Shown: positions 34,600 through 43,265, counted from the stretch's first letter. The stretch is 64,000 bases of DNA from Sphingobacterium faecale (GCF_016746095.1 NZ_JAERTY010000001.1:620001-684000); one strand, 5' to 3'. Program-made: numbers and translations. The notes: generated by a model from the letters alone, not told the origin.

Positions 34600-35466
34600 T
34601 TAATCAACAACTTTAGTTTTGATTGATTCAAGGACCTCTATAGGATCACCCCAATATTTGTAAGCATAATAATGAAAATTTTGGATCGCGGGGTTTGTTC
34701 TGTTGGACGTTAATTTAACGTATGCGTTTTCTAGTCTATTAAACGAAGTCGAGGTAGGGTCTACTACCCTCCAACCCAATTCAGGTATATATACCTCTGC
34801 CCAGTTATGTTTAGACATAGCGACGTTATAACCGATCATGTAACCTTCTATAACCTTTGCCGGGATATCGCTTGCTCTACACAGTGCCACAAATAAATCA
34901 GCAAATTCTGTACAGTCGCCATGCCCTGCTTCTAAGGCTTGTAATGCACCAACATCCTTAGGATTATATCCGCTATATTTCAATGATTTCCGTACGAAAT
35001 TATATATGCTCTGTACCGTTTTGAGCTCAGAATTCTTTTTTAACAAAGCCGCCTGTTGAATTATAGCATCTTGATCCGATTCTAAATATTTTTCTGCTAC
35101 CAAATACACACTTTGATTTTTGCTGATTGCCTGTGGTTTTTTATTCGAAGAATCATTAGATATTACTTTCAGATTCGCATAAATCTCAAGTACAAAATTC
35201 CCTTCAATAGAGTCAATAACAAACTCGACCATACGATCACCATTCTGCTTGTATACTCTGTTGGGAGGTATGTTATATATCAAAGTGTCCACGTGCTGAA
35301 TGTTGTCTATATGCTGTGGGATAAGACAGCTCATGTTTATTTTCTTAGTACCTGGCTTTACATTGAAAGTATACTCCGCTAAGTACTGAACGTTTTTAGT
35401 CTTTTGCGCAACAACATAAAGTGAAAATGTACAGCTAATCAAAAGTGTTAGAATAAGGTTTTTCAT
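34600..35466 (-). CDS. Secreted transglutaminase-like protein
   Basis: A 288-residue protein with a signal peptide (MKNLILTLLISCTFSLYVVA, ending AQK). The C-terminal half is a transglutaminase-like core with the Cys-His-Asp triad visible: Cys185 in GHGDCTEFADLFVALCR, His220 in SKHNWAEVYI and Asp236 in GWRVVDPT. In bacteria this fold includes proteases and amidases acting on envelope peptides. The N-terminal part (~25-110) is a beta-rich DUF3857-like or transglutaminase N-terminal region. It would act in the periplasm or outside the cell. The GNAT gene lies 22 bp upstream on the same strand, so the two may be co-transcribed. Confidence 0.85.
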   Translation of the reverse strand: MKNLILTLLISCTFSLYVVAQKTKNVQYLAEYTFNVKPGTKKINMSCLIPQHIDNIQHVDTLIYNIPPNRVYKQNGDRMVEFVIDSIEGNFVLEIYANLKVISNDSSNKKPQAISKNQSVYLVAEKYLESDQDAIIQQAALLKKNSELKTVQSIYNFVRKSLKYSGYNPKDVGALQALEAGHGDCTEFADLFVALCRASDIPAKVIEGYMIGYNVAMSKHNWAEVYIPELGWRVVDPTSTSFNRLENAYVKLTSNRTNPAIQNFHYYAYKYWGDPIEVLESIKTKVVD

Positions 35467-35487
35467 ATATTGTTTTTTTTTCGCTAA

Positions 35488-35931
35488 TCATAACGTATAA
35501 TTATAAAATTTCGAAGTGCTTTCCTTGAAGCCTATTTCTTCATATAACAATTGCGCTGGATTATCATTAGCTGTACTTAAAGAGACTCGAGCACAGTTTT
35601 CTTTCTTAGCTAGTTCGAGAACTTTGTTTATTAGCATTGTAGCAACTCCTTGCTTCCTTTCTGAATTCAATACATAAAGATCATTTAATATGTAGGTTTT
35701 CTTTAACGATGCTGATGAGAAAGAAGGAAAGAGTTGGGTAAACCCAATTATTGTTTTATTTCTTTTCGCAAAAATAATTACGGATTCGTTGTTTTCAATC
35801 CTTTCTTTCAAAAAACTGATCGCTTTTTGGGTATCACGTTCCATCCCGTAAAACTCTCTGTAAAGTGTGAAAATGGGTTCTAGTTCTGCTACGTTATCTA
35901 CTGTCGCGAAATGCAATATGGCTTCTTTCAT
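35488..35931 (-). CDS. GNAT-family N-acetyltransferase
   Basis: A 147-residue acetyltransferase of the GNAT fold. The acetyl-CoA-binding motif A is LNDLYVLNSERKQGVATMLI, with the Arg-x-x-Gly-x-Ala pattern. A strand IIGFTQLFPSF precedes it, and the C-terminal motif NPAQLLYEEIGFKES follows. The substrate is unknown; small-molecule amines or protein N-termini are typical. It lies upstream of, and in the same direction as, the transglutaminase-like gene. Confidence 0.88.
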   Translation of the reverse strand: MKEAILHFATVDNVAELEPIFTLYREFYGMERDTQKAISFLKERIENNESVIIFAKRNKTIIGFTQLFPSFSSASLKKTYILNDLYVLNSERKQGVATMLINKVLELAKKENCARVSLSTANDNPAQLLYEEIGFKESTSKFYNYTL

Positions 35932-35970
35932 AATTTTCCTGTTATTATAATAAGTCAGGAGTTCAGTGCT

Positions 35971-36558
35971 TTATTTTCCTCCGACCTTAAATCCTATTTC
36001 ACCTTTTGAGTTTGGCTTGGTCACCGTTCTTTCTTCTTTCTCCTGTAGTCTGTCAATATACTCAAATAGCAATTCGATATTCTGGTCGTGGCCTTTTTGT
36101 TTTTTTGAAAGCTTTTCTATGGCGAGTCGCATTTCTGTTAGTTCATGCTGTATCCTTGAGTTATCGGTAAGGAATTGACGCAGTTTAGTGAATACTCGCA
36201 TGATCTGTATATTAACTTGTATAGCTTGTGCGCTTTTTAGTACACTTGACAGCATGGCTACACCTTGTTCAGTAAATACGTTGGCTAAGTACTTGCTATG
36301 ACCTCCTCTTTTGTTTAAGGTCACAGTTTGTGACCTTAAAGAACTATATTCTTCCTGTGTTAGTTCAAACATAAAGTCCGGAGGGAATCTAGCTATGTTT
36401 CTCTTTACAGCTTGGTTTAATGCTTTAGTTTCTACTCCATAAAGCTCTGCCAAATCCCGATCCAACATCACTTTTTGATCTCTGAAAAGATAAATTCTGC
36501 TCATCAGAACATCTTCCGGATGCAAGTTTTTTATTTCTGAATGGTTGCTTTTACTCAT
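35971..36558 (-). CDS. ORF6N-domain protein
   Basis: A 195-residue protein. The N-terminal ORF6N (KilA-N-like) domain spans ~18-105: RIYLFRDQKVMLDRDLAELY, GVETKALNQAVKRNIARFPP, DFMFELTQEEY and VFTEQGVAMLSSVL. The C-terminal region is a helical coiled coil. ORF6N domains occur in phage antirepressors and in accessory regions of bacterial genomes, where they are thought to bind DNA or modulate repressors. It is followed on the same strand, 83 bp away, by an XRE regulator gene lying upstream. Together with DUF1016 and gene remnants nearby, it marks this stretch as accessory DNA. Confidence 0.9.
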   Translation of the reverse strand: MSKSNHSEIKNLHPEDVLMSRIYLFRDQKVMLDRDLAELYGVETKALNQAVKRNIARFPPDFMFELTQEEYSSLRSQTVTLNKRGGHSKYLANVFTEQGVAMLSSVLKSAQAIQVNIQIMRVFTKLRQFLTDNSRIQHELTEMRLAIEKLSKKQKGHDQNIELLFEYIDRLQEKEERTVTKPNSKGEIGFKVGGK

Positions 36559-36641
36559 AATTCCCCGAGGTTATAATTGGTTTTAGTAAGTGAATCCTAC
36601 TTCATTGTTTCAGCTTCTTTTTCTTGCAGATAGGCTTAATT

Positions 36642-36902
36642 TTAATATTCAATTGCCAATTCAGGCATAAAGTCTTTAGGACTACAACTCAATAAAACTG
36701 CTACTTTATTTAGCTGGTCATAGGTATACATACTGGGTGATTTTTCTGTCTCAATTTGGCCGATATAACCAGGAGTTACCCCTAAATGTTTAGCAATCTT
36801 AGCCTGGCTAACTTTATTCTTTTTCAATTCCCTTATATTTCTGACTAGTTTAACTATTTCCCACTCAAATTTTGTTTTAGGATTATTATTTTTTTCTGTC
36901 AT
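36642..36902 (-). CDS. XRE-family HTH regulator
   Basis: An 86-residue protein with one Cro/CI helix-turn-helix in the second half (IRELKKNKVSQAKIAKHLGV, TPGYIGQIETEKSPSMYTYD). It carries ~20 residues of charged N-terminal extension. It may repress its own promoter: the DNA directly upstream (36905-36975) holds several copies of TTGCTTAGT-like words (TTTGCTTAG, TTGCTTAGTG twice, TTGCTAAG), which could be operator repeats. The partner ORF6N gene lies downstream on the same strand. Confidence 0.85.
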   Translation of the reverse strand: MTEKNNNPKTKFEWEIVKLVRNIRELKKNKVSQAKIAKHLGVTPGYIGQIETEKSPSMYTYDQLNKVAVLLSCSPKDFMPELAIEY

Positions 36903-37085
36903 TTTGATTAAAAATTTGCTTAGTTATAACTAAGTGTGTATATTTGCTTAGTGATTGCTTAGTGATTGCTAAGTTTTGTTAGCGCAATGTTTAATTTATA
37001 CGTCTTAAAATTAGACGTAGAGTTAACTTTAAATATCTAGGTGTTTTATAACACTTTAAATATTGACGAGTCTCCAACTTTCCAC

Positions 37086-37194
37086 TTGGTACCTGGGAAG
37101 GAGGCGGTAAGGTTAGCTCATTTCCTGCGATTATTATATCTTTGTATAATAATGTGGGGGTGAGCCTTGCTGAGTAGCCGCTTCCAGGTACCAA
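37086..37194. repeat. 109-nt imperfect palindrome (long hairpin)
   Basis: The outer arms pair TTGGTACCTGG with CCAGGTACCAA. Inner pairs are AAG/CTT and CGG/CCG after small bulges, then GCTCA (37116-37120) with TGAGC (37161-37165). At the tip ATTATTATA (37130-37138) pairs perfectly with TATAATAAT (37145-37153) around a 6-nt loop. The structure is nested over the full length. It does not end in a T-run, so it is not a simple terminator. A structured RNA, a MITE-like element or a recombination site are possible readings. Confidence 0.6.
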
Positions 37195-37459
37195 ATTCTG
37201 ACGCAAAACATTTGTCTAGCGTAAAAGAGTGGCGAAACGCAAGGTCTCATCCTTTACGTTATGTAAGTAGGGTCTCGTTCACATAAACTTTAAAAATTAT
37301 GAGAACGAAAACAAGAACCAACAAAAAACATTCGACACCGATATCACATCGGTCATCATGGTATTCCCAATTTTTACACATAAAGAACGTTCCGCCCTCG
37401 CCGGAGTAACGTAAAGCAATAGTTAACAGAAAAGGGATAGGAGAGGTGGTAAAATATGT

Positions 37460-37546
37460 CGTCATGCCGAGCGTAGTCGAGGTATCTAAAAGCTATATAT
37501 TTAAACCTATATAGTTAATAGACCTCTCCACAAGGTCGAGGTGACG
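37460..37546. repeat. REP-like nested inverted repeat
   Basis: The left arm CGTCATGCCGAGCGTAGTCG and following GAGGTATCT is the type of dispersed element common in Sphingobacteriaceae genomes. The right end, around 37519-37546, is a degenerate inverted copy (AGACCTCTCCACAAGGTCG, then GTGACG). Between them CTATATA (37493-37499) pairs with TATATAG (37508-37514). Confidence 0.55.
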
Positions 37547-37924
37547 TTTACTGTCACTAGGTCTCCGATGTGTTTGTTAAAAAAACTTACCTTTCGCAAT
37601 GACGGTTTTAAAAAAACGTCAAAGCCCTTTTCTGTAATCCGACCTCTTACATATGGAAACACTATTGTTTGCACAGGTTAGAAATCGGTTACTATCTATT
37701 TAAATTCGTACCTTAAAGATAGTATAGATTTTAAGTACAAGCAAATGTTGTGTGTTTTAATTTTATTGCTTTGCGATAATTTGGAGGTCGGTACTTTTAT
37801 TTATTTCTAGAATGGATGGTATAAAACCGATTATAAACCAATACTAACCGCAAGATCCATTCAGAAATCACACTGGATTTTTGAATCTGCAATGGTGTCT
37901 TACCATTGCATAGTATCCTAAAAA

Positions 37925-38665
37925 ATGAAGAATTTTAATAGGGCTGGGAGAGAACTGCCCTTTGGACAGAGGTGTGTCCGACCACTGGCGGATGAACGAG
38001 TTAACATATTATCCCGAAGTAAATTCGGGACCGAGGCAAGTTATCAAGACAGTTCTGATTGCCCAAAAGAAAGAAATAATATATATAGACTGCTTCTCCC
38101 GCTTGGGCGGTATCGCAGTGACGTGGTGTTTATGATATTCTGTGTGTTGTTTAGTGGCTTTTTGGGTTCTCCTGCCTATGGGCAGGAGGCCGAAGGCCTA
38201 AACAAAGTAGAACCGATTATTATAGGAAATAAAGTGCCTGATGAATTCTGGACGAAGGAGCATCTTTTTTATGTGAATGGAGATACTATTCGTAAGACAC
38301 TAGAAGAGCATAAAGGTAAAATATTAGTGCTCGATTTTTATATGACTGGATGTGGAGTTTGTTTAATTCACCAAAAAGAAATCGAATTTTTTAAAGCAAA
38401 ATATCCTACTGATTTAGCTGTTGTAATGGTGAATAGTAAAAAGGCGAAAGAGGATTACAATAAGATAAATAATCTTTTTAATGCAGGGTATTTTATAAGA
38501 TTTGGTATAAATTCTTTCAAAACAATTATTGAAGATAGTTATCTAGAACAACTTTTTCCTTACGGTGGGTTTCCAGGTTATTTTTGGATAAACCAACAAG
38601 GTTATTTGCAAACCTATACTTATAGAAATCTTTTAGACAGAAACTATTCGGCACCATTTCTATAA
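37925..38665 (+). CDS. TlpA-like thioredoxin-fold protein with a repeat-derived N-terminus
   Basis: A 246-codon frame whose C-terminal ~150 residues form a thioredoxin-like domain of the TlpA/AhpC-TSA group. The redox motif is CGVC in FYMTGCGVCLIHQKEIEFFK, and a cis-proline element lies in YGGFPGYFWINQQG. A signal-peptide-like stretch (MIFCVLFSGFLGSPAYGQ) begins only at residue 70 (ATG at 38132; GTG codons at 38123/38126). The first ~69 codons read through a cluster of DNA hairpins and look unlike protein. Either translation starts at 38123-38132, or a repeat inserted in frame between the original start (MKNFNR) and its signal core. The gene is 8 bp before a SusC gene, so it belongs to that operon; such thioredoxin-SusC-SusD sets recur in Sphingobacteriaceae. 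Confidence 0.65.
   Translation: MKNFNRAGRELPFGQRCVRPLADERVNILSRSKFGTEASYQDSSDCPKERNNIYRLLLPLGRYRSDVVFMIFCVLFSGFLGSPAYGQEAEGLNKVEPIIIGNKVPDEFWTKEHLFYVNGDTIRKTLEEHKGKILVLDFYMTGCGVCLIHQKEIEFFKAKYPTDLAVVMVNSKKAKEDYNKINNLFNAGYFIRFGINSFKTIIEDSYLEQLFPYGGFPGYFWINQQGYLQTYTYRNLLDRNYSAPFL
37964..38199. repeat. Cluster of small hairpins inside the 5' part of the thioredoxin-like gene
   Basis: Successive inverted repeats are visible: GGACA/TGTCC (37964-37979), TCCCGAA-GTAAA-TTCGGGA (38012-38030), ACTGC/GCAGT (38089-38119), CTCCTGCC-TATG-GGCAGGAG (38169-38188) and AGGCC-GAA-GGCCT (38187-38199). They resemble the dispersed REP-type hairpins of this group of bacteria. Confidence 0.6.
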
Positions 38666-38673
38666 AATAAATT

Positions 38674-41600
38674 ATGAAAAATATTTTAACACTCACCTTA
38701 ATAGTGTTTGCAACGTCATTGCAGGCGCAGATAAAATTGATAGGTCAGGTTGTAGACAGTACGGGGCATTCTGTGCACAATGCTTCTATTGAAGTACTTG
38801 GTACAACGATTAAAGCGGTTTCAGATATAAATGGAGGATTTTCTTTATCGCTAAGTAAAAACCAAGGTAGATTATTAATCAAGCATCTACAATATGACAA
38901 TAAGGAATTAAGCTTTGACAATACTGATCGCCCGATCTTAGTAGTATTGAAGCAGCATATGCGGAAGATTGACGAAGTGCAGGTGTCGACTGGGTATCAA
39001 ACGTTATCGAAAGAAAGAAGTACGGGTAGTTTCGAATTTGTCGATCAGAAGACATTAGAAGCAAGATCTACATACGGTATTATTGAAAAATTGGAAGGCC
39101 TCGTTCCTGGATTGCAATTTGATAATCGCACAGGTAAATCTATTCTTAATATAAGGGGGATTGCTACGCTTAACAGTTTGCAGATACAGCCCTTAATTGT
39201 ATTGGATAATTTTCCTTATCAAGGAGATCTATCAAATATTAACCCGAATGATATTGAATCCGTGACCATACTCAAAGACGCTGCTGCATCAAGTATTTGG
39301 GGAGCTCGGGCTGGTAACGGCGTAATCGTGTTGACGAGTAAAAAAGCTCAAGAGTCAGAAAAATGGGCCTTGTCCTATTCGGGAAATATAAATACTGCTG
39401 CACGTCCTAATCTGTATGGGCGTAACCGTATTTCAACGAATGATTTTATTGATGTTGAATTGTTCCTTTTCAATAATAAATTCTATGACGCGACTTATAA
39501 CAATACAAGACGTAATCGCTATGTGTTTTCTCCGGTAGTGGATATGCTGTATAAGAATAAAAACAACACATTGAGTGATGAGAACCTTGAGCGTGCTATA
39601 GCAGAATTGAGGGGAGTCAATTACTTGGACGAATTGAGTAAAGAAATCTACCGACCAAGTTTACGTCAACAGCACCATATCTCCTTGACATCTGGAACTC
39701 CAAAGTTGTCAAATTTGATAGCAATTGGGTATGATTATAATAAGGGACAGCGAATCGGCTCGAATGATAGTCGATTTACGGCTAAAATATCTAATAGGTA
39801 TAAGATTAATGAAAAAATAGAGACAACAGTTGGATTTAATTATTCGAATCAATCAGATGACGCTTATCTAGAGGTTATTAATGAGACTTACCAAACGGGT
39901 GGAGGTAAGGGGTTTATCTATCCTTATGCACGATTGCGTGACGAGTATGGGAATGCTTTGGCGGTACCGAGAGGATACAATCTAGAGTATATTGAAAGTT
40001 TAGCATCTACACCATTGTTAGATTGGCGATATGTCCCTTTAGATGATCTTGGCTTATCCTACTCTAATGGTCGTCAGAATTATGTTCAGGGGCAGGTAGG
40101 TATTGAACTTAAGCCACTCAAGGGTTTCAACATGTCAGGTACATATAATTTTGAAAGGCAGTTGCTGAATAGTACGGCTATTAATGGAGAGGAATCCTAT
40201 TATGTCCGTGATATGGTTAATAAGTTCAGTCAGGTCAATGGGAATCAGATAATATATATATTACCCCAAGGGGCCATTCGTTATTCTGAATCTGCTGAAA
40301 TGCAGTCACATAATTTAAGAGGGCAGGCAAATTATTCTAATATGTGGAAGGAACATCAGATCACTCTATTGGTTGGGAGCGAGCTCTCGCATCGGGAGAC
40401 ATTTGCCAACGGATTTAGATCCTATGGCTATGATGTGAAGAGAAAGACAAGTATACCAGTTGATTATGTGAATTCTTATCCGATTTATGGTGGTTTAGGT
40501 AGTTATTCACGTATACCTAGTGGAGATTTATTTAATAGTTCTATACAGCGGTTTGTTTCTTTTTATGGCAATATAGGATACAACTATAAGAGTCGCTATG
40601 GGTTGAGCTTTTCAACAAGAAAGGATGCTTCGAATATTTTTGGCGTGAAAACAAATGACAGATGGAATCCTTTATGGTCCGCAGGAGCAAGTTGGACGTT
40701 AAGTGAGGAACCATGGCTGACAAATGAAAAATGGATTGATAGATTAGTCCTTAGGGCTACTTATGGACATAGCGGAAACTCTGGTGGGGGAGCTAATCCA
40801 CTACCTACCATTTATTATGTGCCACCATCCTCAAATAATATATCTTTACTCCAACAGGCTGATGTAGCCCGGCTTTCTAATCCTAACCTTAAATGGGAGG
40901 ACGTAGCAACGAAAAATTTAGGCTTAGATTTTTCATTGTTTGATCGTGCTGTTTCTGGACAGGTACAGTTTTATCATAAACGATCTACAGATCTTATCTC
41001 GGAGGACTTTGTAGATATTACAACAGGACTCTCAACGATTATCAAAAATGTAGCATCAATAGATGGTAAAGGGTTTGAGATCAGTCTTGCAACAACATAT
41101 AGTTTTGGAGGATTTAGTGGAAAGACTACTCTACACGGTACAAAAAGTCGATCTGTAGTAAAAGTATTTAACGGTAATATCGGATTGGGCAGCACTTATG
41201 CAAATGGTAATAGTACAGCGTTGACTCCTTTGCCTGATAAGGAATTATACCCCGTGTTTTCATATCGTTTTGCAGGACTTAATCCTGATAATGGAAACCC
41301 TAGAGGTATTTACAATGGGGAAGTTTCTGAAGACTATGCCAAGTTATTATACGATTCGTTGCAGAATTTGAACTATCATGGTACAGCTTTGCCACCTTAT
41401 TATGGCTCGTTGATTCAAGAACTAAATTGGGGAGACATTAATTTAAGATTTCTGATAACCTATAAATTTGGACATTATTTTAAGAAAAGCACCATCAATT
41501 ATAATGCATTGTTCACTAGTTGGTCAGGGCATACTGACTTTGAGCAAAGATGGAAGCAGCCCGGTGATGAATTATTTACAGATATACCATCGATGATTTA

Positions 41601-41862
41601 TCCTGCAATAGCAAATCGAGACAATTTCTTTGGATCTTCAGATGCAAACATTTTAGAAGGGGGAGTAATCAGGATTAAAGACATTCGACTGTCATACAGA
41701 CTCCAGTTTAAATATGGCAAAAATACATTACGAGGTCAGGTATTTGCTTCTACTAATGGCGGGAAACCGCTATGGGTCCAGAACAAGTATGGTATAGATC
41801 CTGAATATATCAATAGACCTCCGCAAAAAGTTTATAGTCTTGGTATTAGCCTGAATTTTTAA
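38674..41862 (+). CDS. SusC/RagA-family TonB-linked receptor (thioredoxin-associated)
   Basis: A 1062-residue SusC-type receptor. The signal peptide (MKNILTLTLIVFATSLQAQ) is followed by a CarboxypepD_reg-like domain (KLIGQVVDSTGHSVHNASIE, ~21-95). The next segment, VQVSTGYQTLSKERSTGSFE, is typical of the SusC subgroup that pairs with thioredoxin or protease genes. The plug contains LNIRGIATLNSLQIQPLIVL and ILKDAAASSIWGARAGNGVI, and the barrel ends KVYSLGISLNF. The substrate is not indicated by neighbours: there is no glycoside hydrolase here. Peptides or metal-binding peptides are possible because of the thioredoxin-like partner. The SusD gene starts 10 bp downstream. Confidence 0.93.
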   Translation: MKNILTLTLIVFATSLQAQIKLIGQVVDSTGHSVHNASIEVLGTTIKAVSDINGGFSLSLSKNQGRLLIKHLQYDNKELSFDNTDRPILVVLKQHMRKIDEVQVSTGYQTLSKERSTGSFEFVDQKTLEARSTYGIIEKLEGLVPGLQFDNRTGKSILNIRGIATLNSLQIQPLIVLDNFPYQGDLSNINPNDIESVTILKDAAASSIWGARAGNGVIVLTSKKAQESEKWALSYSGNINTAARPNLYGRNRISTNDFIDVELFLFNNKFYDATYNNTRRNRYVFSPVVDMLYKNKNNTLSDENLERAIAELRGVNYLDELSKEIYRPSLRQQHHISLTSGTPKLSNLIAIGYDYNKGQRIGSNDSRFTAKISNRYKINEKIETTVGFNYSNQSDDAYLEVINETYQTGGGKGFIYPYARLRDEYGNALAVPRGYNLEYIESLASTPLLDWRYVPLDDLGLSYSNGRQNYVQGQVGIELKPLKGFNMSGTYNFERQLLNSTAINGEESYYVRDMVNKFSQVNGNQIIYILPQGAIRYSESAEMQSHNLRGQANYSNMWKEHQITLLVGSELSHRETFANGFRSYGYDVKRKTSIPVDYVNSYPIYGGLGSYSRIPSGDLFNSSIQRFVSFYGNIGYNYKSRYGLSFSTRKDASNIFGVKTNDRWNPLWSAGASWTLSEEPWLTNEKWIDRLVLRATYGHSGNSGGGANPLPTIYYVPPSSNNISLLQQADVARLSNPNLKWEDVATKNLGLDFSLFDRAVSGQVQFYHKRSTDLISEDFVDITTGLSTIIKNVASIDGKGFEISLATTYSFGGFSGKTTLHGTKSRSVVKVFNGNIGLGSTYANGNSTALTPLPDKELYPVFSYRFAGLNPDNGNPRGIYNGEVSEDYAKLLYDSLQNLNYHGTALPPYYGSLIQELNWGDINLRFLITYKFGHYFKKSTINYNALFTSWSGHTDFEQRWKQPGDELFTDIPSMIYPAIANRDNFFGSSDANILEGGVIRIKDIRLSYRLQFKYGKNTLRGQVFASTNGGKPLWVQNKYGIDPEYINRPPQKVYSLGISLNF

Positions 41863-41872
41863 AAATAGCATA

Positions 41873-43231
41873 ATGAAAACAATATATTTAGTTACAGGGC
41901 TTTTAATAGCTTTTAGCCTTATCTCATGTGAAAAGTTTCTGAGTGAGAACGCATCAAATGTTGATGGTATACCCAATAGTTTAAAAGACCTTCGTTATCT
42001 TTTGGACTATGAACGAGATGTCAATCTGTTTTATCCGGCAACTTTAGAAGCGGGTACAGATGATTATTGCCTTAATGAACAGGGTTTTAATGGTCTTCAG
42101 GAACGTTTTAAGGGGATCTACATTTGGCAAGACAAGGGATTAAGCCAAAGTAATTGGCTTGTTCCATATCGTTTAATTACTCGCGCCAATATTGTACTAG
42201 AAACATTAGAAAGATTGGACGATAAAAATCCAGTTTTACGAAAACAATTGGAAGGGGAAGCTTTGTTTCTACGTGGTACCGCATTTTTCTATCTAGCTCA
42301 ATCATTCTGCCACCCCTATAGATGGGGAAAAGACAATCGAGGCTTAGGATTGGTGTTACGACTTGATTCTGATGTCGAAATCGTAATTCCACGAGCATCA
42401 TTGGAGGATACCTATGTACAGATGTTAACCGACTTAAAAAACGCATTGGATCTCCTTCCTGAATATTCCGAATATATTACAAGGCCAAATAAGTCTACAG
42501 CTGCTGCTATGCTCGCGAGGTTATACCTTGCTATAGAAAACTATGAAGATGCAGAAAAAATGGTAGATATAGCACTTTCATTTAATGATAAGTTATTGGA
42601 TTATAATTCGGTTGATAGTTTAGCAGCTTATCCATTTACTGTGAATGGCAATCCCGAGCTGATGTATATAGCTGGATCGTCAGATGCAGGTAATTATACA
42701 ATGGGGCGGAATGCCTTTGTTGCACCAAAAGCATATGAATTATATGAACCAAATGACTTAAGGAAAGTAGTGTGTTTTGAGAAATCACTAGAAGGCGTGA
42801 AATTTAAAGGAAGTTATTATGGTACGGATGTTGGTTATTTTTCGGGAATTGCTGTGAATGAATTATATCTTATAAAAGCAGAATGTTTGGCTCGAGGTAA
42901 AGAGCTTGCTAATTCTACAGATTATTTAAACCAGCTCCTTCAGAAACGTTATAAAGTCAATGGTTTTATAAAATTAAGTTTTAATAATTCAGACGATTTA
43001 TTAAAAAGAATACTATTGGAAAGGAGGAAGGAGTTAATATTCAGAGGAATCCGATGGATGGATCTGAGGCGATTGAATGCATATCCCGAGCATGCAATTA
43101 CATTGGAAAGAGAAATAACTAGGAATAGCATCGCTGAAACTATCAGGCTTGAACCCAATAGTTTAGAATATACTTATTTGATACCTATAGAGGCTGTGAA
43201 ATTCGGTCATTATGAACAGAATCAGAGATAA
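41873..43231 (+). CDS. SusD/RagB-family lipoprotein
   Basis: A 452-residue SusD homologue with lipobox SLISC (Cys19). It is shorter than the SusD of the nucleoside locus. Visible family features are DLRYLLDYERDVNLFYPATL near the N-terminus, QLEGEALFLRGTAFFYLAQS (the conserved TPR-like helix), a middle TAAAMLARLYLAIENYEDAE, and the C-terminal LLERRKELIFRGIRWMDLRR. It ends LEYTYLIPIEAVKFGHYEQN, close to the family consensus ending. It works as the surface lid of the SusC channel. A strong terminator starts 2 bp after the stop codon, so it is the last gene of the operon. Confidence 0.92.
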   Translation: MKTIYLVTGLLIAFSLISCEKFLSENASNVDGIPNSLKDLRYLLDYERDVNLFYPATLEAGTDDYCLNEQGFNGLQERFKGIYIWQDKGLSQSNWLVPYRLITRANIVLETLERLDDKNPVLRKQLEGEALFLRGTAFFYLAQSFCHPYRWGKDNRGLGLVLRLDSDVEIVIPRASLEDTYVQMLTDLKNALDLLPEYSEYITRPNKSTAAAMLARLYLAIENYEDAEKMVDIALSFNDKLLDYNSVDSLAAYPFTVNGNPELMYIAGSSDAGNYTMGRNAFVAPKAYELYEPNDLRKVVCFEKSLEGVKFKGSYYGTDVGYFSGIAVNELYLIKAECLARGKELANSTDYLNQLLQKRYKVNGFIKLSFNNSDDLLKRILLERRKELIFRGIRWMDLRRLNAYPEHAITLEREITRNSIAETIRLEPNSLEYTYLIPIEAVKFGHYEQNQR

Positions 43232-43233
43232 TG

Positions 43234-43264
43234 AAAAAAGGAGGAACGCTGCTCCTCCTTTTTT
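43234..43264. terminator. Strong bidirectional terminator after SusD
   Basis: A perfect 12-bp stem AAAAAAGGAGGA / TCCTCCTTTTTT with a 7-nt loop. A- and T-runs on both arms serve both the SusD operon and the convergent small-protein gene at 43266. Confidence 0.88.
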
Positions 43265-43265
43265 G

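Larger units (their letters stand above)
36903..37924. other. 1-kb region without a recognisable gene
   Basis: No open frame here has coding character on either strand; the two longest minus-strand frames (71 and 68 codons) overlap repeats and match nothing. The region holds short TTGCTTAGT repeats next to the XRE gene (36905-36975), a long hairpin (37086-37194), a REP-like inverted element (37460-37546), and AT-rich DNA up to the thioredoxin-like gene. Confidence 0.6.

Noticed and set aside
37086..37194. Integron attC site
   Set aside because: The ends do not show the GTTRRRY / RYYYAAC core pair, and no integrase or cassette array is present.
36991..37206. 71-codon minus-strand open frame over the long hairpin
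   Set aside because: Its length is explained by the palindrome and its sequence has no coding character or family match, so it was not called a gene.
37259..37465. 68-codon minus-strand open frame in the gene-free kilobase
   Set aside because: Hydrophobic C-terminal stretch but no start signal or homology-like pattern, and it touches the REP-like element.
37925..38131. Treating codons 1-69 of the thioredoxin-like gene as an ordinary protein domain
   Set aside because: The DNA is a run of hairpins and the encoded peptide has no domain-like pattern.
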